In this document: piece after piece, positions 53,220 to 63,902 of the stretch
How the letters are laid out: every line of letters starts with the position of its first letter
Numbering within the stretch: the first letter of the stretch is position 1
NCBI GenBank assembly: GCA_928212115.1
Contig: CAKMRJ010003334.1
Coordinates: 341,793,508-341,857,507 of the forward strand
Source: Lactuca virosa
Taxonomy: Eukaryota; Streptophyta; Magnoliopsida; Asterales; Asteraceae
Direction of reading: 5' to 3'
Length of the DNA: 64,000 nucleotides
Position numbers and translations under genes: made by a program
The notes under the pieces: generated by a model
Told to the model about the DNA's origin: nothing
The model's input: only the letters and a program-made list of their open reading frames with translations
The model's database searches: none

Positions 53220-54404
53220 GTTGAAAGCACGAGCTTTCACCTTTGGCGCTTCATCTTTCTTCTCACTAACTCCCATCTGGACCTTGGGGTTGGGACATTG
53301 CGTGCTGATATGTCCCATTTGACGACAGTTGTAGCACATAGGTTCAGCACTCTTACAATCTTCATAACGGTGCCCCACCTTACCACATCGCTTGCAACTC
53401 TTGGTACTGCTACTACATGGACCTCCATGAGAAGAGTGACACTTCTTACAAAATGTTGATTTTTCACCCTTCTTCTGAAATTTCTGCTTCTCAGAGGACC
53501 CCGATTGAGCCTCCCACTTGCGTTTTTCCCCGGACCTCGCTGTGGTACGATCCCGAATAGCTATATCATTCTCTATCTTGCGGGCCTCATCCATGGCCTC
53601 GACTATAGTGGTCTTCAATCTCACAACTGCACGGTACTCAAATGGTAACCCCTCCACATAGTGACGAATCAACTTCTCCTCGGTCGGGAAGTAATCAGTA
53701 GCAAACTGTGACTTCTCAGTAAAGGTGGTGTTATACTTAGCAATCGTCATGCTACCTTTCTGAAGATTCAAAAACTCCCGTTGGGCCTTTTGTATGCTAC
53801 CTTCACTGTAGAAACGATCTTTCACCTTCTTACTAAGAATTCCCAAGTTATAGCCCTCCAAGTGACCTTAGTGAGTCGTGCGTCCAATAGGTCCCACCAC
53901 TCGAGTGCTTCCTTTGTCGAACGTTTCGCACCGCATAATTCAACCTTCTGGTCCTCAGTAAATCACCATATCGGAAGGTTTGGTCCATCTTCCTAATCCA
54001 ACGAAGGCAGGCCACAGCACTCTCGCCTCCCTTAAAGGTAGGCGGCTTACAGTCAATGAAGGTTTTGAATGAACTCCCTCAGCTTCTGACAGCTCCAATG
54101 ACCTCCTGCCTTGGCACGGAACGACTATGTGCCTCATCATCAAACGATTGATCTCCAACCTCATTCTCATCCTCATGTGGCAATAGTCCGGCGGCATGCA
54201 TCGCCTACCGTATCTGCTCCAAGGTCCTATACCGCTCCTGGAGTTGCTCCTGAAGGTCGGCAATGATGGCGACACTCGCAGTGCTGCGTGCGCTCTGCGA
54301 CGGTTGGGCTCGTGGCTGGCGGTTAATGGGTGGGGTCTGAAACATGAACGATGGTGTCCCGGGAGTGCGGTTGTTCTGGATGCTCCCGCGCCTCCAGCAT
54401 TCAC
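53220..54404 (-). pseudogene. gag: G4 gag
   Basis: Gypsy gag. The opening frame (ATG 54,404, MNAGGAGASRTTAL) shifts frame near 54,350; the true frame continues with a helical region (LQEQLQERYRTLEQI) and the capsid core CKPPTFKGGESAVACLRWI at about 54,050-53,990. From 53,861 a 219-codon stretch is open: the gag core (YNLGILSKKVKDRFYSEG) and three zinc knuckles at residues 138-149 (CKKCHSSHGGPC), 156-169 (CKRCGKVGHRYEDC) and 176-189 (CYNCRQMGHISTQC), ending KARAFNMTTDE. The knuckles are all intact. Confidence 0.85.
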
Positions 54405-54546
54405 ATTTCTCCTCAGCTTTTCGACATTATCCTAATTTATAAAGAGTTTCTTTTTAAATGCATATACAAATATTATGAAGGGAAAGTTTATAAGCAACTA
54501 TCCTACAACGCTCAACACACCCTTCCCCCTGTAAGGGTCGGAGTCA

Positions 54547-54821
54547 TGTTGTAATATGTCGAAGTTGTAAGTTTATTTTACAAGGCACATTTGTAACGAA
54601 GCGTATTGTTCAGTCCTTGTAATTTTTTGTGTGCTTTCTCGTTTCCTATAAATAAGGACATTACTTAGAGTCAGATAAGAGTCTTTATATGAACTTGTCT
54701 ATTTTCTCTCTGTAACAGCTGAAAGCATAATAGAGCTGAAACCAGATCATATTTACATCGCGTGTTCAATCTGTATTCGTTTAACTCTGATTTGATTCAT
54801 ACTTTATTCTACACATCATCA
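54547..54821 (+). repeat. C5 5' LTR, 275 bp
   Basis: Starts TGTTGTAATATGTCGAAG and ends ACACATCATCA. A TATAAATA box at 54,647-54,654 sits about 100 bp in. The length is short for SIRE elements, as is that of C1. Confidence 0.85.
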
Positions 54822-54823
54822 AT

Positions 54824-54835
54824 TGGTATCAGAGC
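54824..54835 (+). promoter_or_regulatory. C5 primer binding site (initiator tRNA-Met)
   Basis: TGGTATCAGAGC two bases after the LTR end. Confidence 0.95.
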
Positions 54836-55080
54836 AGGAATCATCTTCTGCGATCTGATTTTCACTCTGATTCAAAAGGTTTTTGAATCAAATTTCTGGT
54901 TCAAAAAGTTCTGCACCTTTTGACGTGGAAAAAGCGTTCTAGATCTTCAGTTGTGATTCGATTCTGCAATTGATTTGTTGAATCGAGTATTTTACTTGAT
55001 ATTTCTGTTCAATTCAGCAGTTTGCTTTCAAATTCTCTTTGATTTCTCAAAAATTCTCAAAAATCTTCTTCCGTACATCA

Positions 55081-55781
55081 ATGGCGAACTTCAATCTCAA
55101 CTCGATGACTTCATTCTCTCACTTGCTAGGATCTTCAACTAAGATTCCTATGCTTATTCCTGAATTATGATCAGTGGCGGATCGTATGCAAGATTACTTG
55201 AATGGAATCGATGAAGAGATTTGGTCTTGCATCTCTGGGATGTTTCTCCTCCGACGAATCTTCAACCAATTGGATCATCGTCTGGAACTTCAAGTGTTGA
55301 TAATCAAACTGATCGATTGAAGAAACTTGAGAAAAGATGCATAAGAGAGTTACGTGGTGCATTGCCTGCAATTGTTTATAACTATTTCAGGAGTTGTACA
55401 ACTGCAAAAGATATCTGGAATAATCTCAAAGACAAGTTCCAGGGAAGTGAGAAGACAAAAATAAATTTAGTTAAGCAATGTTTGGTTGAATTGAAGGAGT
55501 TCAAGCAAAAAGATGGTGAAACAATTGAATGTTATTATGATAGGCTGAATGAGTTGATCTACAAATACAATCGTTATGGAATCACGAGAACTGCTATGGA
55601 ATTCAATCTCATCTTTGTTATGGGACTTCGTAAAGAATGGAGGAGTGTTAGTATGATGGTGAAAAATCAGCAAAGTTTCGATACTTCTTCTCTAAATGAT
55701 TTGTACAATCAATTGAAAACTCACGAAAGTGAAGTAAATGAAATACAGAAGAGTCGAAGCTTAGTCTTGGAGGTCCATTAG
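55081..55781 (+). pseudogene. gag: C5 gag, capsid part
   Basis: The ATG at 55,081 starts MANFNLNSMTSFSHLLGSST, parallel to the C1 gag start, but small deletions near 55,165-55,180 shift the frame. The frame from about 55,240 to 55,781 holds the UBN2/Copia gag domain: CTTAKDIWNNLKDKFQG, VKQCLVELKEFKQKDGETIE, and MGLRKEWRSVSMMVKNQQSF. It ends by frameshift just before SLGGPLALVSK in another frame. It forms the particle shell around the element RNA. Confidence 0.9.
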
Positions 55782-56058
55782 CACTTGTCTCTAAAGTACT
55801 GAAAAGGAAAGCAGTCGAAAAAGGTGATTCTGATGATGAAGAGGGGTTTATCATGAATTCGGATGATGAGGCAATAGCTTTTTACTCAAACAATAGAGTC
55901 AAAAGTTTTTCAAGAAACCGTTTGTTCCGAAGGTGAAGCAAGTGAGGGAAAAGGAATTTCGTGAATAAAGCTGCTGGAGAGGAGAAGAAGAAGTATGAGA
56001 AGAATGATGGAAGGGTTGCTGAGGAGAAGAAGAGAAGAAACTGAAAGGAGATTCTGGT

Positions 56059-57267
56059 ATGGATTGTCATTATTGCAATGGAGCAAATCATCTAGCGAAT
56101 GATTGCATGCTTCGTAAGAAGGATGAGAAAAAGAATAAAGTGAAGGATGAAGCATATTATGTGGAGAGATTGGAGGAGGTACGTGCGAAGGCTAAAAAAT
56201 TGTCTTTGGTGGCTCAAGGTGAACAGGAGGATGATGGCACGTATCAAATTTGGTCTTCGGGCTCAGATGATGAAGAGATGTGTAAACCTACGCATGGAGC
56301 CATGTATGCGAAGCTTGAGAAAGATTTGGACGAAGAGGTGAAGGGTCGATGTTTCGTGTCAAAATCTGCTGATAAGTCTCCAATGACAACTAAGGTACGT
56401 AATATTCTTCAATCTTTCAATATTCCTCTGAGTGCATATGATTCTGAAATTGTTGCTTTTGATGATACTGTTGCTTATTTTGATAATTTGGTTGTTTCTG
56501 CTAGCAATGAAGCTAAGAAATTAAGCAATCAGTTGTTAGAGACTCAGAAGAAGTTAGATTCGAAAGTTGTCAAGATAGAATGTTTAGAATTGCAAATAAC
56601 AAACATTATGTGTGATCGAGATTCGTTGTCTAGTGATGTAAAACTCTTATTAGCTAAACGAAATATCTACTGCAATTCTGCTAAATGTTTATATGGCAAA
56701 TTAACGGCATTGCATCATTCGTGTGATATTAGCAAGGAACAACATAGAAAATTATTACCTTTTCTAGCATATGAGAGAGCGAAGGTTGATAATATTTCGT
56801 ATGATTGTGAGAAAAATATTGTTGAGTTTGACAAAATTCCTGATGATAGATATGCTTATGGAATTGTCAAAATTGACGAATGTCTTGATTCAAGTGAATT
56901 AGTTAACATTGTGAATGATACTTTGACAAAATCAGAACAAATCAAAATTTTGAAAAAGACTGAGAATTCGACATCTGATTCTCAATCTAATTTTGCCGAT
57001 ATTGAAGATAACTCTGACAATATTAGCGAAATTAGTGATATTGAGGATGTTGATTGTTCTCAGTTGTCTGTCATTAATGTTGCATCAAAATCTAAAGGAA
57101 AAGAAAAACTTAAGGATTTGAAGGTTAAGATTGACACTGACAAACCTTCAACTTCGAAAGTTTGTGATCCCGAGTTTGTGGATATCCGAGATAGTCAAAC
57201 GGATAGCAGTGATGATGAAAATGATGAAGACGATTCGCACAAAAGGTCTCATCAAACAAAGATTTGA
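56059..57267 (+). CDS. gag: C5 gag, zinc knuckle and coiled-coil tail, 402 codons open
   Basis: The longest open frame of the window. Residues 3-16 are the knuckle CHYCNGANHLANDC, then lysine-rich and acidic stretches with KPTHGAMYAK (residues about 76-85, shared with C1), and a long helical part (about 120-220) with leucine heptads such as LSNQLLETQKKLDSKVVKIE, probably a coiled coil. The C-terminal third is acidic (DSSDDENDEDDS). It is not a whole gene: it continues the broken gag upstream, its ATG is internal, and after 57,267 frames shift. A coiled-coil gag tail is usual for the SIRE clade. Confidence 0.85.
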   Translation: MDCHYCNGANHLANDCMLRKKDEKKNKVKDEAYYVERLEEVRAKAKKLSLVAQGEQEDDGTYQIWSSGSDDEEMCKPTHGAMYAKLEKDLDEEVKGRCFVSKSADKSPMTTKVRNILQSFNIPLSAYDSEIVAFDDTVAYFDNLVVSASNEAKKLSNQLLETQKKLDSKVVKIECLELQITNIMCDRDSLSSDVKLLLAKRNIYCNSAKCLYGKLTALHHSCDISKEQHRKLLPFLAYERAKVDNISYDCEKNIVEFDKIPDDRYAYGIVKIDECLDSSELVNIVNDTLTKSEQIKILKKTENSTSDSQSNFADIEDNSDNISEISDIEDVDCSQLSVINVASKSKGKEKLKDLKVKIDTDKPSTSKVCDPEFVDIRDSQTDSSDDENDEDDSHKRSHQTKI

Positions 57268-58640
57268 AAGAAACTGAAATTCCACGTGTTGTTGTTGATC
57301 AAGTATTTGGGGACACTGAAAATTTGAAAAGTGTTGTCTGAAAAAGGAGCCCATTATTTGGAAACAAATCAAGTGGTGTATCCAAATTTCAAGTGTACTG
57401 ATGTTGTATTTCCAAATCAAGTGTTTGTCACTACTGGAAATGTTGAGAATATTAAACCAGAATTCAACAAAATGGTCGAAGATGACAACAAGAAAACAAC
57501 AGACGAAGGATTCTTTTCAAATCAAAGCACTGTCGAAAATAATCTAACAAAGAATTCGTATGTTTTTCAAAGACAAAAACCACAACGCAAATGGGTTGAA
57601 AAATCGAAAATTGTGAAAGAAGTTACAAAAGAGGTTGTTGTGGAAAATGAAACTGTTGTCAAATTAAACTCCAAAGAATTTAAAGAACAAATTGACAAGT
57701 TTTCAAAAGAAAATGCAAATTCAAAACGACAAGCACGAAAGAAGATTTTTTGGCAAACGTGGAGTTTCGAAAAAAACAAAATGGTTTGACATTGAAAACA
57801 ACTGAAACACAAAAGACTAAATCTGTTGAGAACAAGTCTTCACATTCAGCAATTCATTCAGATCAAAAGATTAATCCCGCTCAAACAAATAAAACTAAAT
57901 CTGAATTTTATCCAAAAACAAATTTTTCGAAAGTTCCAAACTCATCATTTTCTAAAGATAACAAAAAAACCTCAAAGAGTTATTCAAAATCAACCATCAA
58001 CACAACGATTTTCTTATAATCAACAAACAAGGTTTTCTCAAAAAAAATCAACATCGATTTTCTCAAAATACAAGTGTTGGAAACAATGATGGAAGTCGAT
58101 ACACTATGGCATTTCGACCTAAATCAAATGTTGATTTCGTTCCACAAAACCCGAATTTTCCAAATCCTATAGGGAAACAAACCTTAAAAGTTTCGTACAC
58201 AAAAGGGTTGTCTCGTGACAAAAACATCGATCATTGGTTTGAAGGAAAAGGACGAAAGTATCAATCAAGGAAATATTCTCAACAACAAATTCACGAAGCT
58301 TATGAGAAGAATGCGAATACTTCGACAACTGAAAGCTCATCTTCCAAAGATTCGAATGTTTCGGTAAAAACTTGGCAACCGGTTTCGAAAGAAAAGCATG
58401 ATCATACACAATCTAAAAAGACGAAGGCATGTGTCAGTGACAATCCCAAACTAACAAAAACTTATGTTTCTGTTCCTTTACCTAGTGATGTGGACTTAAT
58501 TGATAGTCTCAAAACTAAAGTTTGTGATTGGGTTAAAGTTCTGCATTTCATTCTGTTTTCAAAACTAATTTCCAAGGACCCAAACAGCCTTGGGTACCTA
58601 AATTCTTTCATTGATCGCAGGTACTATGTGACGAGCAATA
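57268..58640 (+). pseudogene. C5 gag tail to protease linker
   Basis: Three consecutive open pieces in changing frames (57,331-57,789; 57,750-58,019; 58,106-58,640), rich in K, S, N and Q, with RKWVEKSKIVKEVTKEVVVE and a basic run before the protease. Typical low-complexity linker; no enzyme motif. The frameshifts fall in A-rich runs. Confidence 0.75.
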
Positions 58641-59235
58641 TGATGAGAAATGGTATATCGATAGTGGTTGCTCACGTCACATGACTGGACGAAAGAAAAA
58701 TCTGAGAGATTTTCGAAGCTTGGAAAATGCAGGGGTTGTGAAGTTCGAAAACAGTCACAAGTGCCAGGTGAAAGGATATGGCAAAGTCACGAATGGAAAG
58801 TTCACTGTTAATCGTGTTGCTTATGTCGAAGGTCTTCAACATAACTTGATAAGTGTTTCACAACTTGTTGTGGGCACTGGCAATCAAGTGGTGTTTAACG
58901 AAGAAGGAAGCATCATTTCAAATGTTGAAACTAACGAAGTTTTGCTCAAGTCTAAACGACATGGTGACATGTTTACTCTTGATATCAAACCAATAATCGG
59001 GAAACCCTCAGTGTGCTTACTTTCAAAAGCTTCCTCTGACATCAGCTGGCTATGGCATCGTCGTTTATCACATTTAAATTTTCACAATATAAATAAGTTG
59101 GTACTTGATGATCTTGTTCGAGGTTTACCTGTACTAAAGTTTGATAATGATACTTGTGTGCCAGCTTGTGAACAAGGGAAAACAGCACAGAAAAGGACAT
59201 CCAATTGTGGTCGATTCGAAAATTGTGGAACCGTT
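58641..59235 (+). pseudogene. C5 protease and pre-integrase region
   Basis: Protease box WYIDSGCSRHMTG at about 58,651-58,689 with intact D-S-G, encoded in the frame of 58,681-59,253 and misread in the neighbouring one. Then RVAYVEGLQHNLISVSQLV (the usual 'LISVSQL' box) and the integrase zinc domain LWHRRLSHLNFHNINKLV ... CVPACEQGK (H..H..C..C). The frame breaks near 59,200 before LHIDLCGP. The protease would process the polyprotein; catalytic residues are present. Confidence 0.9.
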
Positions 59236-60262
59236 GGAACTTCTTCACATTGACCTTTGTGGACCATCAACTATTGAAACTCTCAACAAGAAACGGTATT
59301 TTAGTTATTGTTAATGATTTTTCACGATTCACTTGGGTGTATTTTCTCAGGTTAAAATCTAAAGTCGCTCAAACAATGATTGATTTTATCAAGAAAATTG
59401 AGATGAGTCTGAAGAAAAATGTTCGAAAGATCAAAAGTGATAATGGGTCTGAGTTTAAGAACAAAGTGTTGGATTCGTACTTAACAGAAAAAGGAATTTC
59501 GCATAACTTCTCTTCGCCCTATACACGTCAGCAAAATGGTGTGGTTGAAAGAAGAAATAGGTCACTTTGCGAAGCAGCAAGAACTATGTTGACATATGCG
59601 AATCTTCCTCAGTATCTATGGGCTGAAGCAGTTTCGACAACATGTTTCACTCAAAATCGATCTTTCATTCATCGTCGATTTAATATCACTCCGTATGAAA
59701 TCCCCAATAACCGAAAACCTAATTTCAAATTCTTTCATGTTTTTGGTTGCAGGTGCTTTATAATGAATCTTAAAGATAACCTTTCAAAATTTCAAGCTAA
59801 GGCTGACGAATGCATATTTTTGGGATATTCGCACAATTCAGTTGCATATAGAGTGTTAAATAAGCGTACACGGAAAGTCGAAGATACATTCAATCTTACT
59901 TTTGATGATTATTATGTCAAACAAGTTGAAAAACAATTTCAACAAAAACCAATTATTAATGATTCATCGGATGAAACAGAAGAATCAAATTCATCTGACT
60001 TTGATTATGATTTAATTTTTGGTATTCCTAAGAGGGCTGTGGATGCTGAAGTTCATGCGAATGATAATCATCACTCTGAATCTTTGAAGCATTCTAATGA
60101 CTTGGAAATCCCTCAAAATATAGTAGATGATAATTCAGCATCGAATTCTCCAAGAGTTGGCGAAAGTATGAATAATAATCCAGTGGAGGGGGAGCACTTG
60201 GATTCGAATACTCTGGTTGAGGGGGAGCATTCTTTCAAGGGGGGAGAATGGGAGAATGGATG
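59236..60262 (+). pseudogene. C5 integrase
   Basis: Core with LHIDLCGP (first catalytic D, about 59,245-59,268, other frame), VIVNDFSRFTWVYF, KSDNGSEFKN (second D, about 59,440-59,470) and QQNGVVERRNRS (third catalytic residue E, about 59,530-59,565). The C-terminal part has FHVFGCRCFIMN and CIFLGYSHNSVAYRV, then an acidic low-complexity tail with repeated VEGEH units encoded by the purine repeats. All three catalytic residues remain, but one frameshift near 59,230 separates the first. Confidence 0.9.
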
Positions 60263-60299
60263 ATGTTGTTGAGGGGAGCATCTAGTTGAGGGGGAGCAT
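60183..60299 (+). repeat. GAGGGGGAGCA purine repeats between integrase and RT
   Basis: Five purine boxes: 60,183-60,196, 60,218-60,230, 60,237-60,254, 60,271-60,280 and 60,288-60,299, three of them TGGAGGGGGAGCA/TGAGGGGGAGCAT. They look like polypurine tracts, which normally lie just before a 3' LTR, but here sit in the middle of pol. Confidence 0.85.
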
Positions 60300-60314
60300 C
60301 AGAATGATCTTTCT

Positions 60315-61640
60315 GTGGAAATTGAAAGAAATAACAATGATTTGATAAGTCTTGATGAAAATGATGAATTTCACGAAATTAATGATAATCTTTCTGTTGC
60401 AGGATCTGAACATGAAGAGATGTACGAAGATGCACCTTTGGAATTTGATCCAGCATATCCACTGTTAGAGAAATGGACAAGGACTCATACGAAAGATCAA
60501 GTCATTGGGAATCCTCAAGATGGAATATTAACAAGAGCTCAAATTCGTGCGAAGAATGAGGTATTAAAGACTCATCAAGAATTTTGCATGTTCAATGTTT
60601 TTATCTCGAAAATTGAACCAAAAACAGTTAATGTTGCAATGGAACACTCAGATTGGGTTGTTGCAATGCAATCTGAACTGGCTGAATTCGATAGAAACAA
60701 GTTTGGAGATTAATTCCTAAACCTGAAAATGTTTCGATTGTCGGGTTAAAATGGATTTTCAAAAACAAAAAACCGACAAATGATGGAAATATTGTTCGAA
60801 ATAAAACACGACTTGTTGTAAAAGGATATTTGCAACAAGAAGGGATTGATTATGAAGAAACTTTGCCTCTGTCGCAAGACTCGAGGCTGTTCGAATATTT
60901 TTAGCTTATGCAGCTCATAAGGATTTCGATGTCTATCAAATGGATGTGAAATGTGCTTTTCTCAATGGTGAACTCGAAGAAACTGTTTACGTTGAACAAC
61001 CTCCAGGTTTCGTAAATGAAATGCATCCTGATCATGTGTATATTTTAGATAAAGCTGTATATGGGTTAAAACAAGCACCAAGAGCATGGTATGCAACTCT
61101 TACCACTTTCTTAAAACAGTCGAAATTTAAACAAGGATCAGTTGACCCCACATTATTTCGAAAGAAAGTTGCGAATCATCTAATGCTTGTTCAAATTTAT
61201 GTCGACGATTTTATTTTTGGCTCTACTGATCCTGCTTTGTCCAGTGAATTCGAAAATTTGATGAAAAGCCAATTCGAAATGAGCATGATGGGTAAAATCA
61301 ATAATTTTCTTGGCTTAAATATTTATCAAAGCAGAGAAGGCATTTTCATCAATCAGGAAAAGTATACAAGGAATTTGCTCGAAAAATTTGGAATGACTAA
61401 TAGCACGAAGCTAAGAGTACCAATGGCGGTTGGCACAAGACTATCACCTACGTTAGAAACTTCTGCTGTTGATCTTATATACAGGAGCATGATAGGTTCA
61501 TTGCTTTATCTTACTGCAAGTAGACCTGATATCATGTCTTCTATATGTAATTGTGATAGGTATCAAGCAAATCCACGAGAACCACATTTAACTGTTGTAA
61601 ATAATATATTTCGTTATCTCAAGGGAACAATTCGTTAGGA
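60315..61640 (+). pseudogene. pol: C5 reverse transcriptase
   Basis: Linker to about 60,580 with EHEEMYEDAPLEFD, then RT. Fingers: KPENVSIVGLKWIFKNKK (60,720 on, after a frameshift at about 60,705), RLVVKGYLQQEGIDYEET, another frameshift near 60,880. Palm: FDVYQMDVKCAFLNGELEE (metal-binding D) and YGLKQAPRAWY. Catalytic YVDD at 61,198-61,209, then FEMSMMGKINNFLGLNIYQ and SRPDIMSSICNCDRYQANP. From 60,940 to 61,637 it is open without a stop. Confidence 0.95.
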
Positions 61641-62165
61641 TTATGGTATCCTTCGAAAATAGGATTTTTCATTCAAGCATTTTCATATGCAGATCTAGGA
61701 GGGTGTACATTGAATCGTAAAAGCACAAGTGGTGGATGTCAATTTTTGGATGGAAAGTTGGTTAGTTGGCAGTCGAAGAAACAGACGTGTGTTTCGATTT
61801 CTACTGCTGAAGCTGCATATGTTGCAGCTGCTGCTTGTAATTCACAAATTATTTGGATTCAGAGTCAGTTGCGAGATTATGCAGTGAATATGAAAAAGAT
61901 TTCATTGTACTGTGACTCACAAACTGCTATTCGTATTTGTCATAATCCCGTACAACATTCGAAAACAAAACATATTGTTCTTCGTTATCATTTTATCAAA
62001 GATCATGTGGAAGAAGGCAACATTGAAGTTCATTTTGTAAAAACAACTTATCAGCTTGCTGGTATTTTTACAAAAGTTTTGGATGAAAAATCATTTGTTC
62101 GAATTTTGACAGGTTTGGGAATGATCGAAGCGAGTTCGGTTCCAGGAATGATTTCGAATGTATAA
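61641..62165 (+). pseudogene. pol: C5 RNase H
   Basis: SYADLGGCTLNRKSTSGGCQFL (D and the S-T-S-G-x-x-x-F/L box), WQSKKQTCVSISTAEAAYVAAA (E of the usual SEAEYVAA), SLYCDSQTAIRI (second D), and HSKTKHIVLRYHFIKDHVEEG at the end. The frame 61,710-62,165 is open; a TAG at 61,636-61,638 and a one-base shift separate it from RT. Confidence 0.95.
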
Positions 62166-63902
62166 CAAAGGAGTGCTATACAAATGTGTTGATTCAGTGG
62201 CAATAATACTTTATTCAGCGGTTACTGTTCATAGTCAACGCTTCGACACGCTTCGAATTCGACAATGTGCATGATGGTTATGTGGTACAAAGTTTCGTTA
62301 GTTTGTCAAAATTTTCGTAAGGTTGTCTATGTTTCGTCAGTTTACAAATTTTTGCTTGTCTTTAAAAATGTCTTTCGTTAGTTTGTATCTTAGCATTATT
62401 TTCAAAAAATCAAAAACTACAAAAAGATTTTCTTTTGCTCATTGTTTTCTTTTTCGAAAAATTCACAAAAACACAAAAATATTTTTTTTGCTAGAAAAAT
62501 CAAAAATATCAAAAAGATTTTTGTTATTTTCTTTATTTTTTCTTTATGCAGATTACACGAAAGTTTTTTCAAGGGTCATGCTTGCGTTTCTATGGGAATG
62601 TACAATTTCGATAACTATGTACTAGTTAGACTGTCCCTAGAACCATGCTGCAGCATGTCGACCCAAGCCTCCATAGACTCAATGTGTGTTTACGAAATCC
62701 TTAATGAAATTTTTCATACGAAAATTTCTTCCCAAGTCAGGCTTATATTCACATTAGTCAATAGAGCTACCTTACTCTTCTCACATGAGTTAATAGTTTT
62801 CTGTTTTGTCCAAAGATAACAAAGGTACAATTCGTTTCTCAAGACAAATCGTTTTTATCATAAAGTTCTAACACATTTCACACACAAAGACATATGTCTG
62901 AGAGGTCATTGATCAAACCAATCATGACTTAGGCATGTCAAAAGTCTGTGTTAATGATCTAACATCATGAGACCGTGATGAAAGTGAAACCCAACCTTTC
63001 GAACCCTTATAAGGAATTAACGAGGAACTAAGTTCCAGTTTTCACGAAACATTTGTTTCAGTACCGCTTTTCAAAACTCCAAATCATATTCATTTCTTAT
63101 GTGTGGTCTTGATCAAACTATCGCAGCCCACGATGTTTGTTACCCAACAGGATCAAGTCTAATTTTTTTTTTTTGAATATGATTTCCGTGTGAGTTTCAT
63201 CTGATTCCCAAGTCATTTTGAAAATACTTCAAAGCATACTTGTCACTCGCTACATTGGTCAAACAGGTAATTTATGTTACAATTACTCACCTTATGTTTA
63301 GGATGATATGTAACGAAATTGTAAACCACCCATGAAGCCTTGTAAAAGAAGCCCTTCGATACTTCTCTATAAGTATTCGATTGAAATTCACGGGATCATA
63401 CACAAGCAGTTGATTATCTCTCTTGATAATTAACAAAGCAACTTTTTCTCGGAGTTTTTCTGCTTTTGTGTCGAACATTTGGTTTTCGACATCACAGATC
63501 AATATTTTCGTTAATTTGCTTCTTATCTTCTCTTTGACACACTGCACTCACGAAATCCTTGAGGCTATGAGTACTACCAACTCAGGCTGATGATTTCGAA
63601 AGTCTAGCAAATAACTTCGTCTCTAAACCCAAAGACGAAAGAGCTTTACCTCCATCCGAAGGTTGGTGACGGTTACTATTCTATGGGGAAACACGAACAG
63701 ACTGTCTGATGAGACGTTTTGTACTCAGTCCAGATTTCAAGGAGATGTGACAGTTACTTTTTGACGCATGGCAACTTTATTGGCAGCCTGGTACGACTTT
63801 CAAGGTGCCACGTCAGATCTCAGTTAAAGCTTATCCCGCGTAACATTCAAATTCCAGGGTTACATATAAAAGGGGATTCAAGGGTTCTTCAAAACCCTAA
63901 TC
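62166..63902 (+). other. C5 region downstream of pol, non-coding
   Basis: No coding region is convincing; the frames near 62,323-62,819 are low-complexity F/K/S reads of an A/T-rich stretch. No copy of the 5' LTR was seen, so the element must extend past the window or its 3' LTR has been lost. A TATA box TATAAAAG lies at 63,865-63,872, some 31 bp before the next ATG. Confidence 0.6.
63863..63876 (+). promoter_or_regulatory. Possible internal promoter (TATA box)
   Basis: CATATAAAAGGGGA, a strong plant-type TATA box, about 30 bp ahead of the ATG at 63,903. It might drive separate expression of the downstream ORF. Evidence is limited to the motif and spacing. Confidence 0.35.

Larger units (their letters stand above)
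49652..54546 (-). mobile_element. G4: Ty3/Gypsy element, pol deleted
   Basis: Minus-strand element consisting of the start of gag, the zinc-knuckle half of gag, a bit of protease, and a 3' LTR, with protease, RT, RNase H and integrase removed by one deletion. Its 5' part lies beyond C5, which inserted in the leader at 54,546. Confidence 0.7.

Noticed and set aside
54547..62165. C5 as an integrated pararetrovirus
   Set aside because: Domain order PR-IN-RT-RH with LTR and tRNA primer site is Copia; no movement protein or pararetroviral coat motif.
62323..62819. 100- and 125-codon frames after C5 pol as genes
   Set aside because: Low-complexity F/K/S/L reads of an A/T-rich stretch, overlapping each other, no motif.
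62166..63902. 3' LTR of C5 within the window
   Set aside because: None of the words of the 5' LTR (TGTTGTAATATG, TATAAATAAGGAC) recur.
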